A stretch of 64,000 nucleotides of DNA from Rhizopus sp. PT2906 (GCA_025529335.1 JAMYHX010000207.1:1-64000), one strand, 5' to 3'; shown: positions 1-11,599, numbered from the stretch's first letter. The notes: generated from the sequence alone by a model not told the origin. Numbers and translations: made by a program.

Positions 1-249
1 AATATGCGCCAATTATTTTTTTCATACACGTCATAATTTTATCCTCTTTCTGAAATTTATTTTTAATAAAACAGTATAATGCCGGTGATACTTTTTTAAT
101 GCATATGCTAAGCATAATTGGAAAGATTTATACGAATTGTACACGTGTTTTCAGGCGCGTTTGCGAGGTTTTTAGCAATAATATCAATGACTAGCTGTCT
201 GGAAGCTATGCGCTTGCTAATAAGTATCTGTTCCTGGTCTATAAATAAA

Positions 250-395
250 GGGAAACACTACATGCATCAGAAGTTAGATTAATTCTATGGGCGCTACCCT
301 TTACCCATTACCTATGATGCCTTCCAGCAAAACCTTTGAATGTGTGGCACCGTGCTAAGCATGGCTTTATAAAGTCCTCATACTTTTTTTTTTTT
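250..395 (+). mobile_element. Partial MITE-like element, copy 1 (5' end only)
   Basis: This is the 5' portion of the dispersed element whose fuller copies lie at 808-1225 and 59540-59968. It starts GGGAAACACTACATGC, directly preceded by TAAA as in copy 2. It shares with the other copies the tracts AGAAGTTAGA, AATTCTATGGGC and CTTTATAAA. Similarity ends at about 385, where a run of T begins; no right terminus is seen here. Copy relationship is read from the sequence; assignment as a non-autonomous DNA transposon is inferred from the termini of copy 2. Confidence 0.6.
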
Positions 396-455
396 TTTTT
401 TTTTTTCAAAATCTCTCCAACAGCTCATTTCTTGATCTTTTTTCTTCAAACAAAA

Positions 456-668
456 ATGAAACAAAAGAGGAGAGTTTTATTGTTGTGGTGCACTTTAGTT
501 TTTCTTTTCGCTTTTTTATTATGGTATGATAATCAACTGATACTTGTTAATGAAGAAATGAGTGTGATAAGAGAGGTGGGCTACATGCTGTTTGAATTGA
601 GTTTGCTCTTGATAATAATTTCAGAGATTACTAATATAGCCCCTTGTTCTCCATCTTCCATGACCTGA
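456..668 (+). pseudogene. Truncated ORF starting like a type II membrane protein
   Basis: The 70-codon ORF begins after a poly-T and CT-rich leader of the kind seen upstream of other genes here. Its first residues are MKQKRR, followed by about 17 hydrophobic residues (VLLLWCTLVFLFAFLLW) and then a polar segment. That is the layout of a signal-anchored type II membrane protein such as a Golgi glycosyltransferase. Similarity to anything real seems to stop near codon 40 (base 575), where GTGGGC could be a splice donor, but no continuation was found before MITE copy 2 at 808. It is most likely a 5' gene fragment left by rearrangement. The protein family is not recognised. Confidence 0.3.
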
Positions 669-807
669 TAACATACTACTTGGCTTTTTAGCTTAACAAA
701 TAACATAGGATCTCGAAAACTTTGATCCATCTGTTTCGTTTGACGTATTCTGTGGGAACTTCGGCAGAGTAGGCGTCGCTGTAGTGGCATCTTCCATCTT
801 CTCTAAA

Positions 808-1225
808 GGCAAACACTACATGCACTAGAAAATATAATAAAAGTCAGATTAATCCTACGTGCGCTATCTCCAGATACTACCTATAAAGTCGCCTAACAAA
901 CCTTTGAATGCGTAGTACCACGCTAAACATGACTTTTATAAAGTCGCCACCTTGGATTGCTTATTTTCAAGAAGAAAGAGATAAAAAAGAAACGTTGTGT
1001 TTTTTTTTTATTCTAGTTTTATGCTGTCAGTCTATCAAAAAAGAACCAAGATCAATCACATATAATAATGATAAATGTATATCTTACATCAAAGGATATT
1101 CCACTGCACAGACTCAGGTTAGATAGCGACTTTGGCAGTGTAAAGTTGTAAAGTGATGTCACGGGTAGTGCACAGAGGAAGTACCCGTAGTATTAGACAA
1201 TTTTCTGGTGCATGTAGTGTTCACC
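808..1225 (+). mobile_element. MITE-like DNA element, copy 2 (complete, 418 bp)
   Basis: Terminal inverted repeats are visible: the left end reads AACACTACATGCAC then TAGAAAAT (812-833), and the right end is the inverse, ATTTTCTG then GTGCATGTAGTGTT (1200-1221), with one mismatch. The symmetry extends outward to GG at 808 and CC at 1225. TAAA lies directly outside both ends (804-807 and 1226-1229), a candidate 4-bp target duplication. No transposase ORF fits inside, so it would be non-autonomous. The termini contain CACTA, but the conserved AA before it in all copies argues against a simple CACTA-superfamily boundary. Confidence 0.75.
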
Positions 1226-1337
1226 TAAAATAAACTCTGACCAAAAGATGACAGTCATCTTTTCCTGCAACATTTTTTGCAATTAGCCAATAATTTTTTT
1301 TTATTTCAGAAAATTTTCTTATTTAGTACCCTTGTGA

Positions 1338-1347
1338 GAATCGAACC
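1338..1347 (-). promoter_or_regulatory. B-box-like TFIIIC motif just upstream of TFC3
   Basis: On the minus strand this reads GGTTCGATTC, a full match to the B-box core GGTTCGANTC of tRNA genes. It ends 17 bp before the start codon of the gene for the B-box-binding subunit of TFIIIC. The flanking sequence does not fold as a T arm, so it is not a tRNA. The same 10-mer also occurs inside the SPP1-like coding sequence near 20157, so chance is a live explanation. Confidence 0.3.
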
Positions 1348-1364
1348 GGCGTTCTTCAATCTTT

Positions 1365-4300
1365 ATGCTTGATATTGTTTTATCGCGATTGAAAGAAGAG
1401 ATTGCCATCGATGGCCCCTCAGGTTCATTTACTAGTAAAAGATATTCGTTAACAAGTTTCTTATATGATAATTCTCAGGATCAAGCAGCGATGATCTTTG
1501 GAATTATGTTCAAACCATATTGACAGATATTGCAAAAGAGTCTTCAGTGGACAATGTGAATCCAACTATCGATGACAATTATAAAGCATTTATTTGGAAT
1601 CACCTCAAACAAGAGGAGGATTTGGATTTTTATGAAAACCTAGATCTTATGGAAACTGATAAGCAAGAGCAACAGCAAACGGCTTCTAGTTCCAATCGCA
1701 CTGATCAACCCAGCAAGCGTAAAGCTTCTGCAAAACAAAAAAAGGCGAAGAAAGCCAAAAAAGTAGACCCCGATGATGATTTTGAAGCCGATTCTGATGA
1801 AGAGGATGAGTCTGACGATGAAGAAGAGGCCGAAGAAGTCGAAGAAAAGCAGGAGGATACTAAAAATGCAAATTCAGAAGGGGCTGACTTTGTTGATATT
1901 GTAAGTAGATAAGATACATCTGAGGAAACAGACAACTAATCGCATATAACAATAGGATAAGAAGCTGAATTTAAAGCCAATAGATGATGCAAGGAATATG
2001 AACTATGAAGAAATAAAGGCATATGGGGCATCACTACGCATTGTTGCCGCGCCTAAGCTTCAAGAAGAGCAAATCTATATTGGCATCCCGGTAAGGCATT
2101 CCGATGGTAAAACTTTAATATCATGCTCAGTTATTTGAAATAGCCAGGAAACAAGCTGTCGCCAAACTTGCAAGTTGTTTTAAAGCTCGTTGTTCGTACA
2201 AGACATAAAGGCTTCTATCAATCAGACCTATCCAGGGTGTATGGGGTTGATAGTCGTTCGGCTGGTCATTACTTCAAGTCGCTAGAACAAAAGGGTTGCA
2301 TTATTCGAAAAGGCATATCACTTAAAGGAGCTCGTACTAATATCTGTGTCCATGCAAGATTTGCCGCGGAAGACAAAACCATCGACATGTCAAAGGCTGT
2401 GCAGGATGAAGGCCGTCAGTACTATAATGTGAACATAAACAATGAAGCCTTTTCCTTAGTACAACTCCGCGATGCGCTCGTGGATATGATAAAAGATGCA
2501 CCAGGCCAAGCGATTCTATCAAAGGATGTCTTGGAGGCTCTGGTACGTAAAATACCATGCATCGAAAAGCTTTCTAACATCCCTTTAGGGTTTCAATCGT
2601 GAAAATCCAGCAGTACAAAAATGGTTTAACCGTTCCTTGGATGCACTCTTTTTACAAGGCTACATTAAGAAAACTAACGTCAAGCTTGATAACAGAGGCA
2701 AATACTATAGATGTCTTCATTTGGTCAAAATGCCCGAAGGTAGGTTCTTGTTGTGTGTGTGATTATTTCGCGTCTCTGATATTGTTATATAAAGACAAGA
2801 ATACTGTACAAGTTCAAGCTACTGTAGAAGACATTGCGTTTCCTATCCGTATTAAAAGTACAAGAAAAGATGTTCCTATTCTGCACCTTTTACACGATAC
2901 CTGTATAGAAAGCCAATGCTATCAGGTGATCGAGGCTGCTGACACACAGGGTGTGATAGCAAGAGAAATTGGATTTGCTTTAAATCTTGATGAACAGCGT
3001 TTACTATATCGAGTTTTGGAAAAGATGTTGGAGATAAGCGAACTTAACAAAGGCTATGGTAGCATTTGCCGTCATTTGGAATTTGAAGGACGTCAGAGAC
3101 GATATAGATACTTTACCTATCCTGCCTATTTAAAGAATTACGAAAACCGAGATGCTAATTTACCACCTTTGCCCGAAGTTCCATACAATAACATAAAATG
3201 CGTAGAAGAAGATCCTTTCAAAGACCCTGTTTATACCGTTAATGCTGCCTTTAAGATTTCAACAAAGAAGCGTGCAACAAAATCAAAGGAATCCACGGCT
3301 GTTAAGGGCACCACATCAAAGAGGCATCCGCGAAAGCAGCAACAGAAAAAGCAACAACAGGAACCAGCGCCCCAGCCAGTACAGGAGCCAGTACATCAAC
3401 CAATCCATGAACCCGTACATCAACCAGTACATCAACCAGCACATCAACCAATGCATCAACCAGCACATCAACCAATGCATCAACATATCCATCAACCAAT
3501 GCACCAACCAATGCATCAACATATCCATCAACCAATGCACTCTCAAGCATATTATCCTACATACCCACCGGCATACCATCCAGAGTATGCCTTAGGATAT
3601 CATGCAACGCCTCAACCAATGCAACAACCAATGCAACAACCAATGCAACAACCAGCACCCCATCCAGAAACGCGATTCGTCTTTGAACACCCAAATAAAC
3701 AACAAAGTCCTAGTGGCGCTCCGAAGAAGAAACGTCAAGCTGGTATTATGGAGTTTTTCAATACGTCTAAAAAGAGAGATAGACAGCCGGAGGATACACC
3801 TACTGCCAATCCTGAACCCAAAAAGTTAAAAGCAGAAGCAGTCAACGAAAGCTCTGAAAGCTCTGAAAGCTCTGAAAGCTCGTCAGAGTCTTCTGATTTA
3901 CTTTCGCCTGTTATAATCATACCAGAATCTCCTATTATAAAGGCAACTACTTTCACGTCTACCTCAAATGAAGGCACGCCTAATCCAATCTCGATAACCG
4001 ATGATATCACTTCTACTCCAGCTGAAAGTACACCTGATCCAATTTCGCTCATAGATAGCATGGCTTCTACCCCAGCTGAAAGCAGTACACCTACACCCGC
4101 CATAGCTACTTCTATATCCATTGAAAGCGTACCCACTGTTGTTATGGACGATAATAACACTACCTCCACTTCAAGTGAAAGCGTAGTCGTGACCAACTTG
4201 CCAAACGACGAAGTACCTGCTCTATTAAAAGCGGTTACATCCAGAACTAGCCGTAAACCTAGACGTGAAACCACAGTTGCTATACTGAAAAGCAACATTA

Positions 4301-7300
4301 GAACGTTCAATCATAACAAGCCTTCAAGAAATAGTTACATGGAACAACGTGCGATAGTACTACGTGCGCTCTTGGACGAAATGCGTATGATTGAATATAG
4401 TAAAAACTTTCGAGATGTATACCAAGAAAGACTGCGAAAAGAGTTTGGCACAACAAGTCATGCGCATACCATCTGTATGAAAACATTGAAGCGAACCATT
4501 GACCAACTTGTTCAAAAAGGTGACATAAAAGATGCAATTGTTAGATGTGAAATGATGAACGGCAAATTCGTGGAAAGAAGAGTTATTATGAAAAGGGACA
4601 TTGACACAAGCTCATCCGAATATGATGAATTCATGAAGGCGATTAGAGATCGTCATGCAGTGCATCGATCAGCATTCTATATTACAAAGTATGAGAGACT
4701 TTCCATTCCGATTGAAAGAACGGCACAAAGGATTAGTCGTATGAAGGAAAAGCTACAAGAGCTCAATGACAGCGGTGATATTACAGGCGCCACAGACCTA
4801 GCAAAGCGAATTGAACAACTGGAAGCAAACTATGAGAGATGTAAAACCGACGACAATCCTAAAATACCAAAGAATTGGCTGTTCACTGCTATTCAGTTCA
4901 ACTTTATCTATCCAAGCATGCTTCGTGCAAAGCGGCTACACCAGCACTTATTTAGCCTCATTTGTAGTTCAGAAGATATTGAGGGTATCAATAAGGAAGA
5001 TGGAATTATCACGGCTAGTGCTCTTGTACGCAATATGTCTGTCGAAGTATATTGCCAATCTATTGGCGTGACAGAAGTAGATGATGTGATTAAGGAATAT
5101 TTTAGAAATACCAAAGATCTATCCATCCCATGTAGCCAGCTCCCATCTCAAGTCAGAAAGCGAATGTTCACTCATCAAAACAGATTTAGACAAAAGCTTC
5201 TATATGTCTTGAACATTTTGGAATTCATCCATGTTGTGACCCCAATACGTCCGACAAACGTAAACAAGAACCCTCTGAACGATATCTACTTTACTACCGC
5301 TTTGGCTCACAAATATGTCATCGAAAGAAAGGTTGATATACGCGAGATTAGAAGGGCTGAGCAACCTGTTGTCCAGAGTTATACTTTTACTTCACAGGAA
5401 GACCTTGCCACTTATTGGAGCGATCTAGAATGTCTCTATCGAAGTCAACAAGATATTCCAAAAGATGAGATTGTGAAACCATTCAATAACGAAAACGAAA
5501 GAATAGCATACACATGTTTAACGGGTAACAAGAGTTGGAAGATATCTACTATTTATAACAGCAGTCAAAGAAAAATATTGAACTCATATGTTAACAAGTC
5601 TAAAGGCACCACACCTTTGGACAACGACGGTCTGATTTTAAATATCGCTGAGGAAATTGGAAGTCAAGCTCACTTTGTTCGTCTATATTATAAAAGAGTT
5701 CAAGAGGTACTGGACGACAAATTGGTAGCCAGGACGATCAGGAAAATTGAAGGCGGAAATCGTAAAAGACGCAAGGGCCAGCATAAAATTGACATGTTTG
5801 GAGGACGTCGTGTGGTTCGTCTTAGTGACAAGACATTATTCAAAGGTCAACGACACTATCACAAAAAGCTTAGAAAAATATATCCTAATGCGGAACAAGA
5901 TGAAGAACCTGACGATACTAAGCAAAGTAGAGACGAAGCTTCTTTTATGGACAGTCTCTCGTCTCTCCCAGTTCTCAAACAAGGAGACACCAGACCCTTC
6001 GTACAAATTCGAATGAGTAAAATTCCTTGGAGCGCACACGAAGATGAACTTTTGATGTATACCACAGCTATCTTAAGACTAAGAAGTAATCGAAAATACA
6101 ATCGCTTTAAATGGGCTGCTGCAACTCAAGTGATCAACAAGCCTCCAATCAATTGCTTACGTAGATATGGTACTCTTTCACGCGATCCATCCTTCAACTT
6201 ACAAGTGCTTAATTATATGGAATTATGGAGAAAGTTTTATAATGAAGGTATTGCTAATGGTGACATTGTGGATGAAAACCCAAGAGAAATGGTCAATTTC
6301 GATTTGCTTGGACAAGTAACCTACTTCTTGCAGAGATTAAGCGAAATGAATGAAAAGTAAGGGGATTATGCACAGCTTGAGTCAATACTAATGCTTTTTT
6401 TTTTTTTTTTTAAACATAGTATGCCCAAAGAGTTTGTATTACCAAATTCGAGTGAAGATCTTCGTTCGCGCTATAGAATTCTACCTAGCATCAAGCCGTA
6501 CAAATATTACTTTGAGCAAGATTACTATCGTGTAACTACTATGGCAGCAAAAATAAACATACTGGGAAACCACACCTTTTGCGTCCGCAGAGCTAGAGAT
6601 GTTGAGTTTGATGCACCAGCTTCTTTACTGAGAAATGAAGAGCGTCGATCAGTAAGACTGGGATATCTTTATAGATGCATAGCTTTGGTATGTATAAGCA
6701 AGCATACATTACTTTAAAAACTGACTTCCACTCCTAATAGATGTCCTTGTTGACACCTTCAGAGCGATTTGATCCATTTTATGCGTTCAAACTTCTTCAA
6801 GTATTCCCTCAGGATATTTCACATGGTGTCCTTGAAGCCTTGCACAAATCTAGCACGCTGATTAGAACACCACAAAATGACCGTACTGTTCCTGGTACCC
6901 GTTATGCACTTTCTGCCAAGTTTATGGTACGTTTAGCAAGTTCGTATCCTGAAGGAATATATGCTCAAGCAAGGGAATACGAAAAGTTTTTGAATCAACA
7001 AGATCAAAAGATTCCTGTACCGCCTGTGCTTATGAGTTCTGGTATGGCGGCATGCATACTCAATTTACTCTCTCAAAAAAAAGTGAGAAGACAAGTATAG
7101 ATGAGATATATAGTGAACTGACGTTGTGTCTTTAGTTGGTATTGGATATACATAGGAGGAAAACGATTATTGAAAAAGCCGCAATGGCTATTCCACGCTC
7201 ACGTTTGATGGGTAAAACTGTCAGCTATCCCTAACTAGGACTTTTACTAAATATCTCTTTATAAACAGATACAACACCCATTGATTTTAGTGTAGAAGTT

Positions 7301-8101
7301 GAAAAGACTACAAAGATTGACAATGAATCCATACCACTTGATAAAGTGGTTCAGGAAAACGCCCATATTGAGAACCTAACAATAGACGAATTTGAAGCCA
7401 AGTGTGATGCACTTCTTGGAACTGTTGATGCATTTAACCAGCAATTGTTGAAAGAAATAGTTGATATCCTTAAAGCAAGAGCGGAGCAAGGCATAGTCAT
7501 ACATGAAATTAAAGAGCAATTGGGAGGTCGATATGCTGATGAAGATATTATTGCTGCTGTAGATAGGCTAACAAACCACACACCTCCTCTCATCTGTCAA
7601 GCTGGATCCGTCTATCCTCGCTGTGTGTTGGTTCCTTATGCAAGTGATTGGGTGATTAATGCGAATGTAGCAAACACAGTTGACAATGATAGTGTTAGAT
7701 CAAAAATAGCCAGAAGATCCTATAAAAATCTTGCAAGAAAACAACTGATCGTTCCCAACTTGTGGACAGACATCAATGGTTCCTTGACGCCTGTACTTTT
7801 CAACAGTTACGCAGAGGCAATTGTTGAATTCATTCTGAAACGACCTGGTACAACAAAGGCAGCCATACACAGAGGCTTTAGTACAAGCTTTTCTAGAAAA
7901 GAAGTACATGATATTTTGGAGATCTTGGTTAAAAGCAAAGTATTGCGAGAATTGAAGATAATCATGAATGATTACAAAAAGCCTTCTGTATTTACAAAGA
8001 CTCGTTACAGTCGCTGTACAACAAAGACTAATGAGATTGATGCCTTTGCTCAATCTTGTTATTGGGCTACTGATGATTATTACCACAAAATAGGACAATA
8101 A
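1365..8101 (+). CDS. TFC3: TFIIIC B-box-binding subunit (tau138/GTF3C1 family)
   Basis: This is the largest subunit of TFIIIC, which binds the B box of tRNA genes in the nucleus for RNA polymerase III. Ten exons: 1365-1422, 1479-1900, 1956-2090, 2144-2542, 2589-2739, 2795-6356, 6420-6687, 6741-7082, 7136-7211, 7269-8101. They sum to exactly 2082 codons (2081 aa), close to human GTF3C1. The winged-helix B-block domain lies at about residues 208-275 (RTRHKGFYQSDLSRVYG). An acidic/lysine-rich linker precedes it. A His/Gln/Pro tract covers about 576-673 and a Ser-Glu tract about 738-755. The TAA at 6358 is inside the donor GTAAGG of an intron with a TACTAAT branch site, so the gene does not end there. 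Donor 1 may be GTTCAT at 1423 or GTAAAA at 1435; both keep frame. It ends 68 bp from the convergent DUF2828 gene. Confidence 0.93.
3361..3653 (+). repeat. In-frame minisatellite encoding His-Gln-Pro repeats
   Basis: Degenerate 12-bp units of the type CATCAACCAATG/CAC are tandemly arrayed within the large TFC3 exon and encode repeats such as MHQP, AHQP and IHQP. A second, shorter block at about 3615-3653 encodes MQQP repeats. The array stays in frame, so it expands a disordered linker and does not break the gene. Confidence 0.85.
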
Positions 8102-8169
8102 ATAAATTGATATTTATATACATTTATTGCTTTATGATTGAAATATGTACAAAAAAAAAAAGAATGTAT

Positions 8170-10545
8170 TTAATCTACAATGATGAGTCCTTTGAAGCTT
8201 TCATGATAAACAGCCCTTTTAACAAAATCCTGTGGTGTTTCTTCCTTTGATGACTTCTTCAGTGTGTCTTTACGGTTATTGTTATCAGCAGGATCATCAC
8301 CATCAAGGAAGGTCTTTACCATGCTTGCGGAAAGGCCAGACAGCATCTTGACACCTACTTGATCCTTTGTCACAGGGGCATCTAGATTTTTCAAAGAGGC
8401 TGAAGCATAACCAGCAAGGTTCCACCAGACCATCTCAGGAGGCTCATAGCCAGCTTCACGATACTTGTGACAGATAGAGTCGTATGTAGTTTCATGCCTT
8501 TTTCTATAAGCCTCACTGTCTTCATATATGCCATAGCTCGGCCCATTTTCATCAAACTCCATGTCGGTAAAGATAAACAATCGTTTCACCATGTCTTCTT
8601 GCTTTAGTTTATTCTCAATAGCCATCGGTAATAGCACATCAAGAAACACAGATTCCAGATTAGTGTTAAAGCCAGCTTCCATTTTGTTTCGAATTTCATA
8701 CACTTGCTTACTGAAGGGAAGAGACGTATCAATATGGAATAGCGTAGGCCTTTGTGAAAAGGTAATCAAAGCACCGTTAAATGGAGGTTTAGCCAAGTTC
8801 GCAATGACCAAAGATAGACCAATAGCAGCATACAAAGGGGTATCCTCAGCTTTTCCTCCAGACGTATACATTGATCCAGATACATCACAGATAGCCATGC
8901 ACTCGCCGAGATCTACTCTTTCCTTTAAGCCATCTTTGGTGTTAAGTAGCGATGTATTACGGAGACCTTCAATTAGAGTATTCCACTGACCGTTCACTAG
9001 CTTCAACACCGCTTCTCTCAGCCTCTCTCTTGCTGATGGCAATGCGGCCATAACCTTGGACATCTGTTCAGTGTTTCCAGCATATATACGGTAAACAAGG
9101 CTGTTTGGAGTAATCGTCTCACCACTCACTTTCTTCTTACCCTTGGCCACTTCATCCAGGTATCTTGTGACCATATCAGGAGCATGCTTAAAGAAAAGGG
9201 CCAAATTCTTTTGGAGACATACAGCTGGCACATGACCAAGATCGAGCTGATCCCATTTACCTTCTTTCAAATAATGTTCCACCAAATCGATAGCTTCACG
9301 AAGAGGAGTGAGATACTGCTTGCGATAAAGATCTCTGACCTTGTTAAGGTAATGCTCACGCGACTCACCAGGGTCTTGATGGCTCTTGGGAGGGAAAAGC
9401 AGCTCAGCGATAGATGTCGCCAAAAACGTATGCTTGTCATGACAATTGCCTAGCGATGGAGCCCATTTTGCGGCAAGACTCAGGTTGAATCCCAGTGCAT
9501 ACTTTCCCTTCAGACGGTTTTCTTGAACAGCGGCCTTATTCTTTTGTAATTGTGCCATGTCTGTCTTGAGCTGGTTAGCAAATAGTCTGGCAATAGTAAA
9601 GTGAAGTGCTCGGTAGGTCTTGTGCTCATGCAAAAGATAAACAACATGATCGTTCCTTCGCTTGCGAATTTCATGACGCTTCTCCTTTGCTTCCGCCTGC
9701 TTCTTGGCATTATACTCCTTGACCCTCTCGAGAGTTCTTTCAATCTCCTTCTTGGCCGTTTTGGGATCCATATTCTTACGTGCATTATACCTGCCCCTAC
9801 GAATACTCCACACATTCCAGCGGTTTTCACTTCTAGCCATACGAGGCCACTTCAAAGCCTTGTAATCGTCAGAGCCAACGGGACCCGTTATTTCACCTTG
9901 AGCATAGATTGTCAAAATAGTGCAAAGATCCTTCCAGTAACCATGCGTCTTGAAATCACGTCGTTCGAGCAAGTCCTCCTCCTTATCATCATCCATAAGC
10001 TCCCATCCCTCACGCTCAGCCTTCGCTTTCTTGCGCTCGCGTCTTCTAAGCGCCATGAGAGCAGCATCCGTACGAATGGTTCCATCAATCAAGACATGCA
10101 GATTCGCCAGGGCAGTACGAGGATGATACTGGATCAACCAACAAAAGGCGTCCATGAATCCGTCAATGAGTCTCTGGCCACGATGAATAGAACGCATGTA
10201 AAAGATTATATGTAATGTCAATTCAGGATCAGCGCTCCAAGCGTCTTTATACAACTTTTGCTTTTCATGTCGATTGCTCAATCGGTCCGAGGCATAGTAC
10301 AGGTCCACACATGAGTCAAGCGTAGAGGCGTGGATAACTGCACCATTGTCAGTATGGGCCATGTTGACAAGACGGTCATAATAGTTCATAAAGGGGTGGT
10401 TGGGCGCCTCTCCTTGTTTGGCAGGTGCCTTGTTAATCCTGACGCGTCTACCCTTAAGCCCAGCAATCAATCCGCTCAACAATCCTTCATCGTGAAGTTC
10501 AGCAAAGTAAGGAAGAGAGGAAGGGTAGCTAGCAAAAGTGGGCAT
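8170..10545 (-). CDS. DUF2828 / von Willebrand factor A-like protein
   Basis: A single-exon 791-aa protein of the eukaryotic DUF2828 family, whose members have an N-terminal helical region and a C-terminal vWA-like domain. The metal-ion-dependent adhesion site signature DVSGSM (DxSxS) is near residue 551. It is followed by TPLYAAIGLSLVIA and later by FTDMEFDENG, which fits the vWA beta-strand/acidic-residue order. The middle (about 170-300) is charged and Lys/Arg/Glu-rich. No signal peptide or membrane segment is seen. Cellular function of the family is poorly known; resemblance to the vWA half of TROVE/Ro-type proteins is an inference. The start at 10545 is the first Met and gives the expected N-terminus. 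It is convergent with TFC3. Confidence 0.85.
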   Translation of the reverse strand: MPTFASYPSSLPYFAELHDEGLLSGLIAGLKGRRVRINKAPAKQGEAPNHPFMNYYDRLVNMAHTDNGAVIHASTLDSCVDLYYASDRLSNRHEKQKLYKDAWSADPELTLHIIFYMRSIHRGQRLIDGFMDAFCWLIQYHPRTALANLHVLIDGTIRTDAALMALRRRERKKAKAEREGWELMDDDKEEDLLERRDFKTHGYWKDLCTILTIYAQGEITGPVGSDDYKALKWPRMARSENRWNVWSIRRGRYNARKNMDPKTAKKEIERTLERVKEYNAKKQAEAKEKRHEIRKRRNDHVVYLLHEHKTYRALHFTIARLFANQLKTDMAQLQKNKAAVQENRLKGKYALGFNLSLAAKWAPSLGNCHDKHTFLATSIAELLFPPKSHQDPGESREHYLNKVRDLYRKQYLTPLREAIDLVEHYLKEGKWDQLDLGHVPAVCLQKNLALFFKHAPDMVTRYLDEVAKGKKKVSGETITPNSLVYRIYAGNTEQMSKVMAALPSARERLREAVLKLVNGQWNTLIEGLRNTSLLNTKDGLKERVDLGECMAICDVSGSMYTSGGKAEDTPLYAAIGLSLVIANLAKPPFNGALITFSQRPTLFHIDTSLPFSKQVYEIRNKMEAGFNTNLESVFLDVLLPMAIENKLKQEDMVKRLFIFTDMEFDENGPSYGIYEDSEAYRKRHETTYDSICHKYREAGYEPPEMVWWNLAGYASASLKNLDAPVTKDQVGVKMLSGLSASMVKTFLDGDDPADNNNRKDTLKKSSKEETPQDFVKRAVYHESFKGLIIVD

Positions 10546-10767
10546 GGATACAAGAATAAATTCAATAAGAAGAAAAAAGAGAAGTATAATTCAACCTTTA
10601 TTTATTGATTGAATGCCGCTGCGGTGTGTGTTGCGCAGCCCAGTTACTGTGCCACAACAGGTGCATAAATTTACAGCTTTGATTTGTTTACAGCTGTAAA
10701 AGCCTCTTCATTCTTTTTTATAAATTCAATGGCTCTCTATATTGAATAAGTAACTATAGCATATATA

Positions 10768-11331
10768 TCAATACAACCCCACCTCTCTGCCACCCAGCTT
10801 TTCAAACACTTCTTCCAATCTTTGGGCTAATAAGAGATCTCCCTTTACTTTAATTTTTCCAGTCATGTAGGCTCTTACACCTGTCATTCTATGATATATA
10901 ACAGAAAGTTGAAAAACAAGTGATGCATTGGATAGCAGCCCTATCTTACCCTCCTGTTATAAAGTTTAAAAGATCAGCATCGTCCACTTGAATATGCACG
11001 GTGCGAACTTTTCCCTTGATCCCTGCACGTACTTCTTCTTCGTTCGTACTGATATAAGGTAACACATTGTTTCCTATTTTACGTCAACAAGTTACTTTCA
11101 TAGCAACATGTTGGATATATATTACCCTGCAGCAAGAGAAACCTTTTTGTATACAGATGAGTAAAATAGCCATAACGTAGATTTATATACGAACCATTTT
11201 GCTTGAGGTTTCTTTTTCTTTGTAACAGTGACAATAAATAACCCCTTGACATTTGGCCACAGATTCTTGTCTTCCTTCAATTGACGTTCCAGCTCTGGAA
11301 GCAAAAGATTGGATACAAGTGGTTGAGACAT
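10768..11331 (-). CDS. SCP2 sterol-carrier domain protein
   Basis: A 132-aa stand-alone SCP2 domain, a small lipid-binding fold that carries sterols or acyl-CoAs. Exons on the minus strand: 11195-11331, 11126-11142, 10950-11073, 10768-10888, totalling 133 codons. The second exon is only 17 nt and restores the family sequence KWFLLLQGNNVLPYIS. The C-terminal part TGKIKVKGDLLLAQRLEEVF is the classic SCP2 signature. The first donor is GTTCGT, which is unusual. The protein ends GLY and carries no PTS1 signal, so any peroxisomal location would need another route. It lies upstream of an acyl-CoA oxidase on the same strand. Confidence 0.85.
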
Positions 11332-11599
11332 GATTAACAAGAGAGAGAGAGAGAAAAAAAAGGGGATCAGTTATGCGTTTTTTAAAAGCAACTAAAGTGT
11401 GGGGAATAAACACAAAGTTTCACATGCATAATATCCCCTTTCTCTCTCTCTTTCTTTTCTTTTTAAAACCAAAGAAAATCTCTATAAAGCAATAAACACT
11501 AATTATAGTTAAACATGGATAAAGGAGTCGGCATATACATACGCGTATATGCTCTGGGCGAAAAAAGTAGCCATTGAAGTTCTGCATGAATAAACTCAC

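Noticed and set aside
1300..1365. Possible tRNA gene because of a perfect B-box core
   Set aside because: The bases around the motif do not form a T stem, no A box or cloverleaf could be built in the expected distance, and the region overlaps the TFC3 start.
3302..3595. Antisense ORFs over the HQP repeat
   Set aside because: They are by-products of the repetitive codons on the opposite strand.
6421..8101. Separate gene beginning at ATG 6421
   Set aside because: The preceding segment has a donor, TACTAAT branch site and acceptor in the right phase, and the joined protein matches the full length of GTF3C1.
11122..11340. A complete 72-aa protein on the minus strand
   Set aside because: It is the first SCP2 exon read through its intron; splicing continues the domain.
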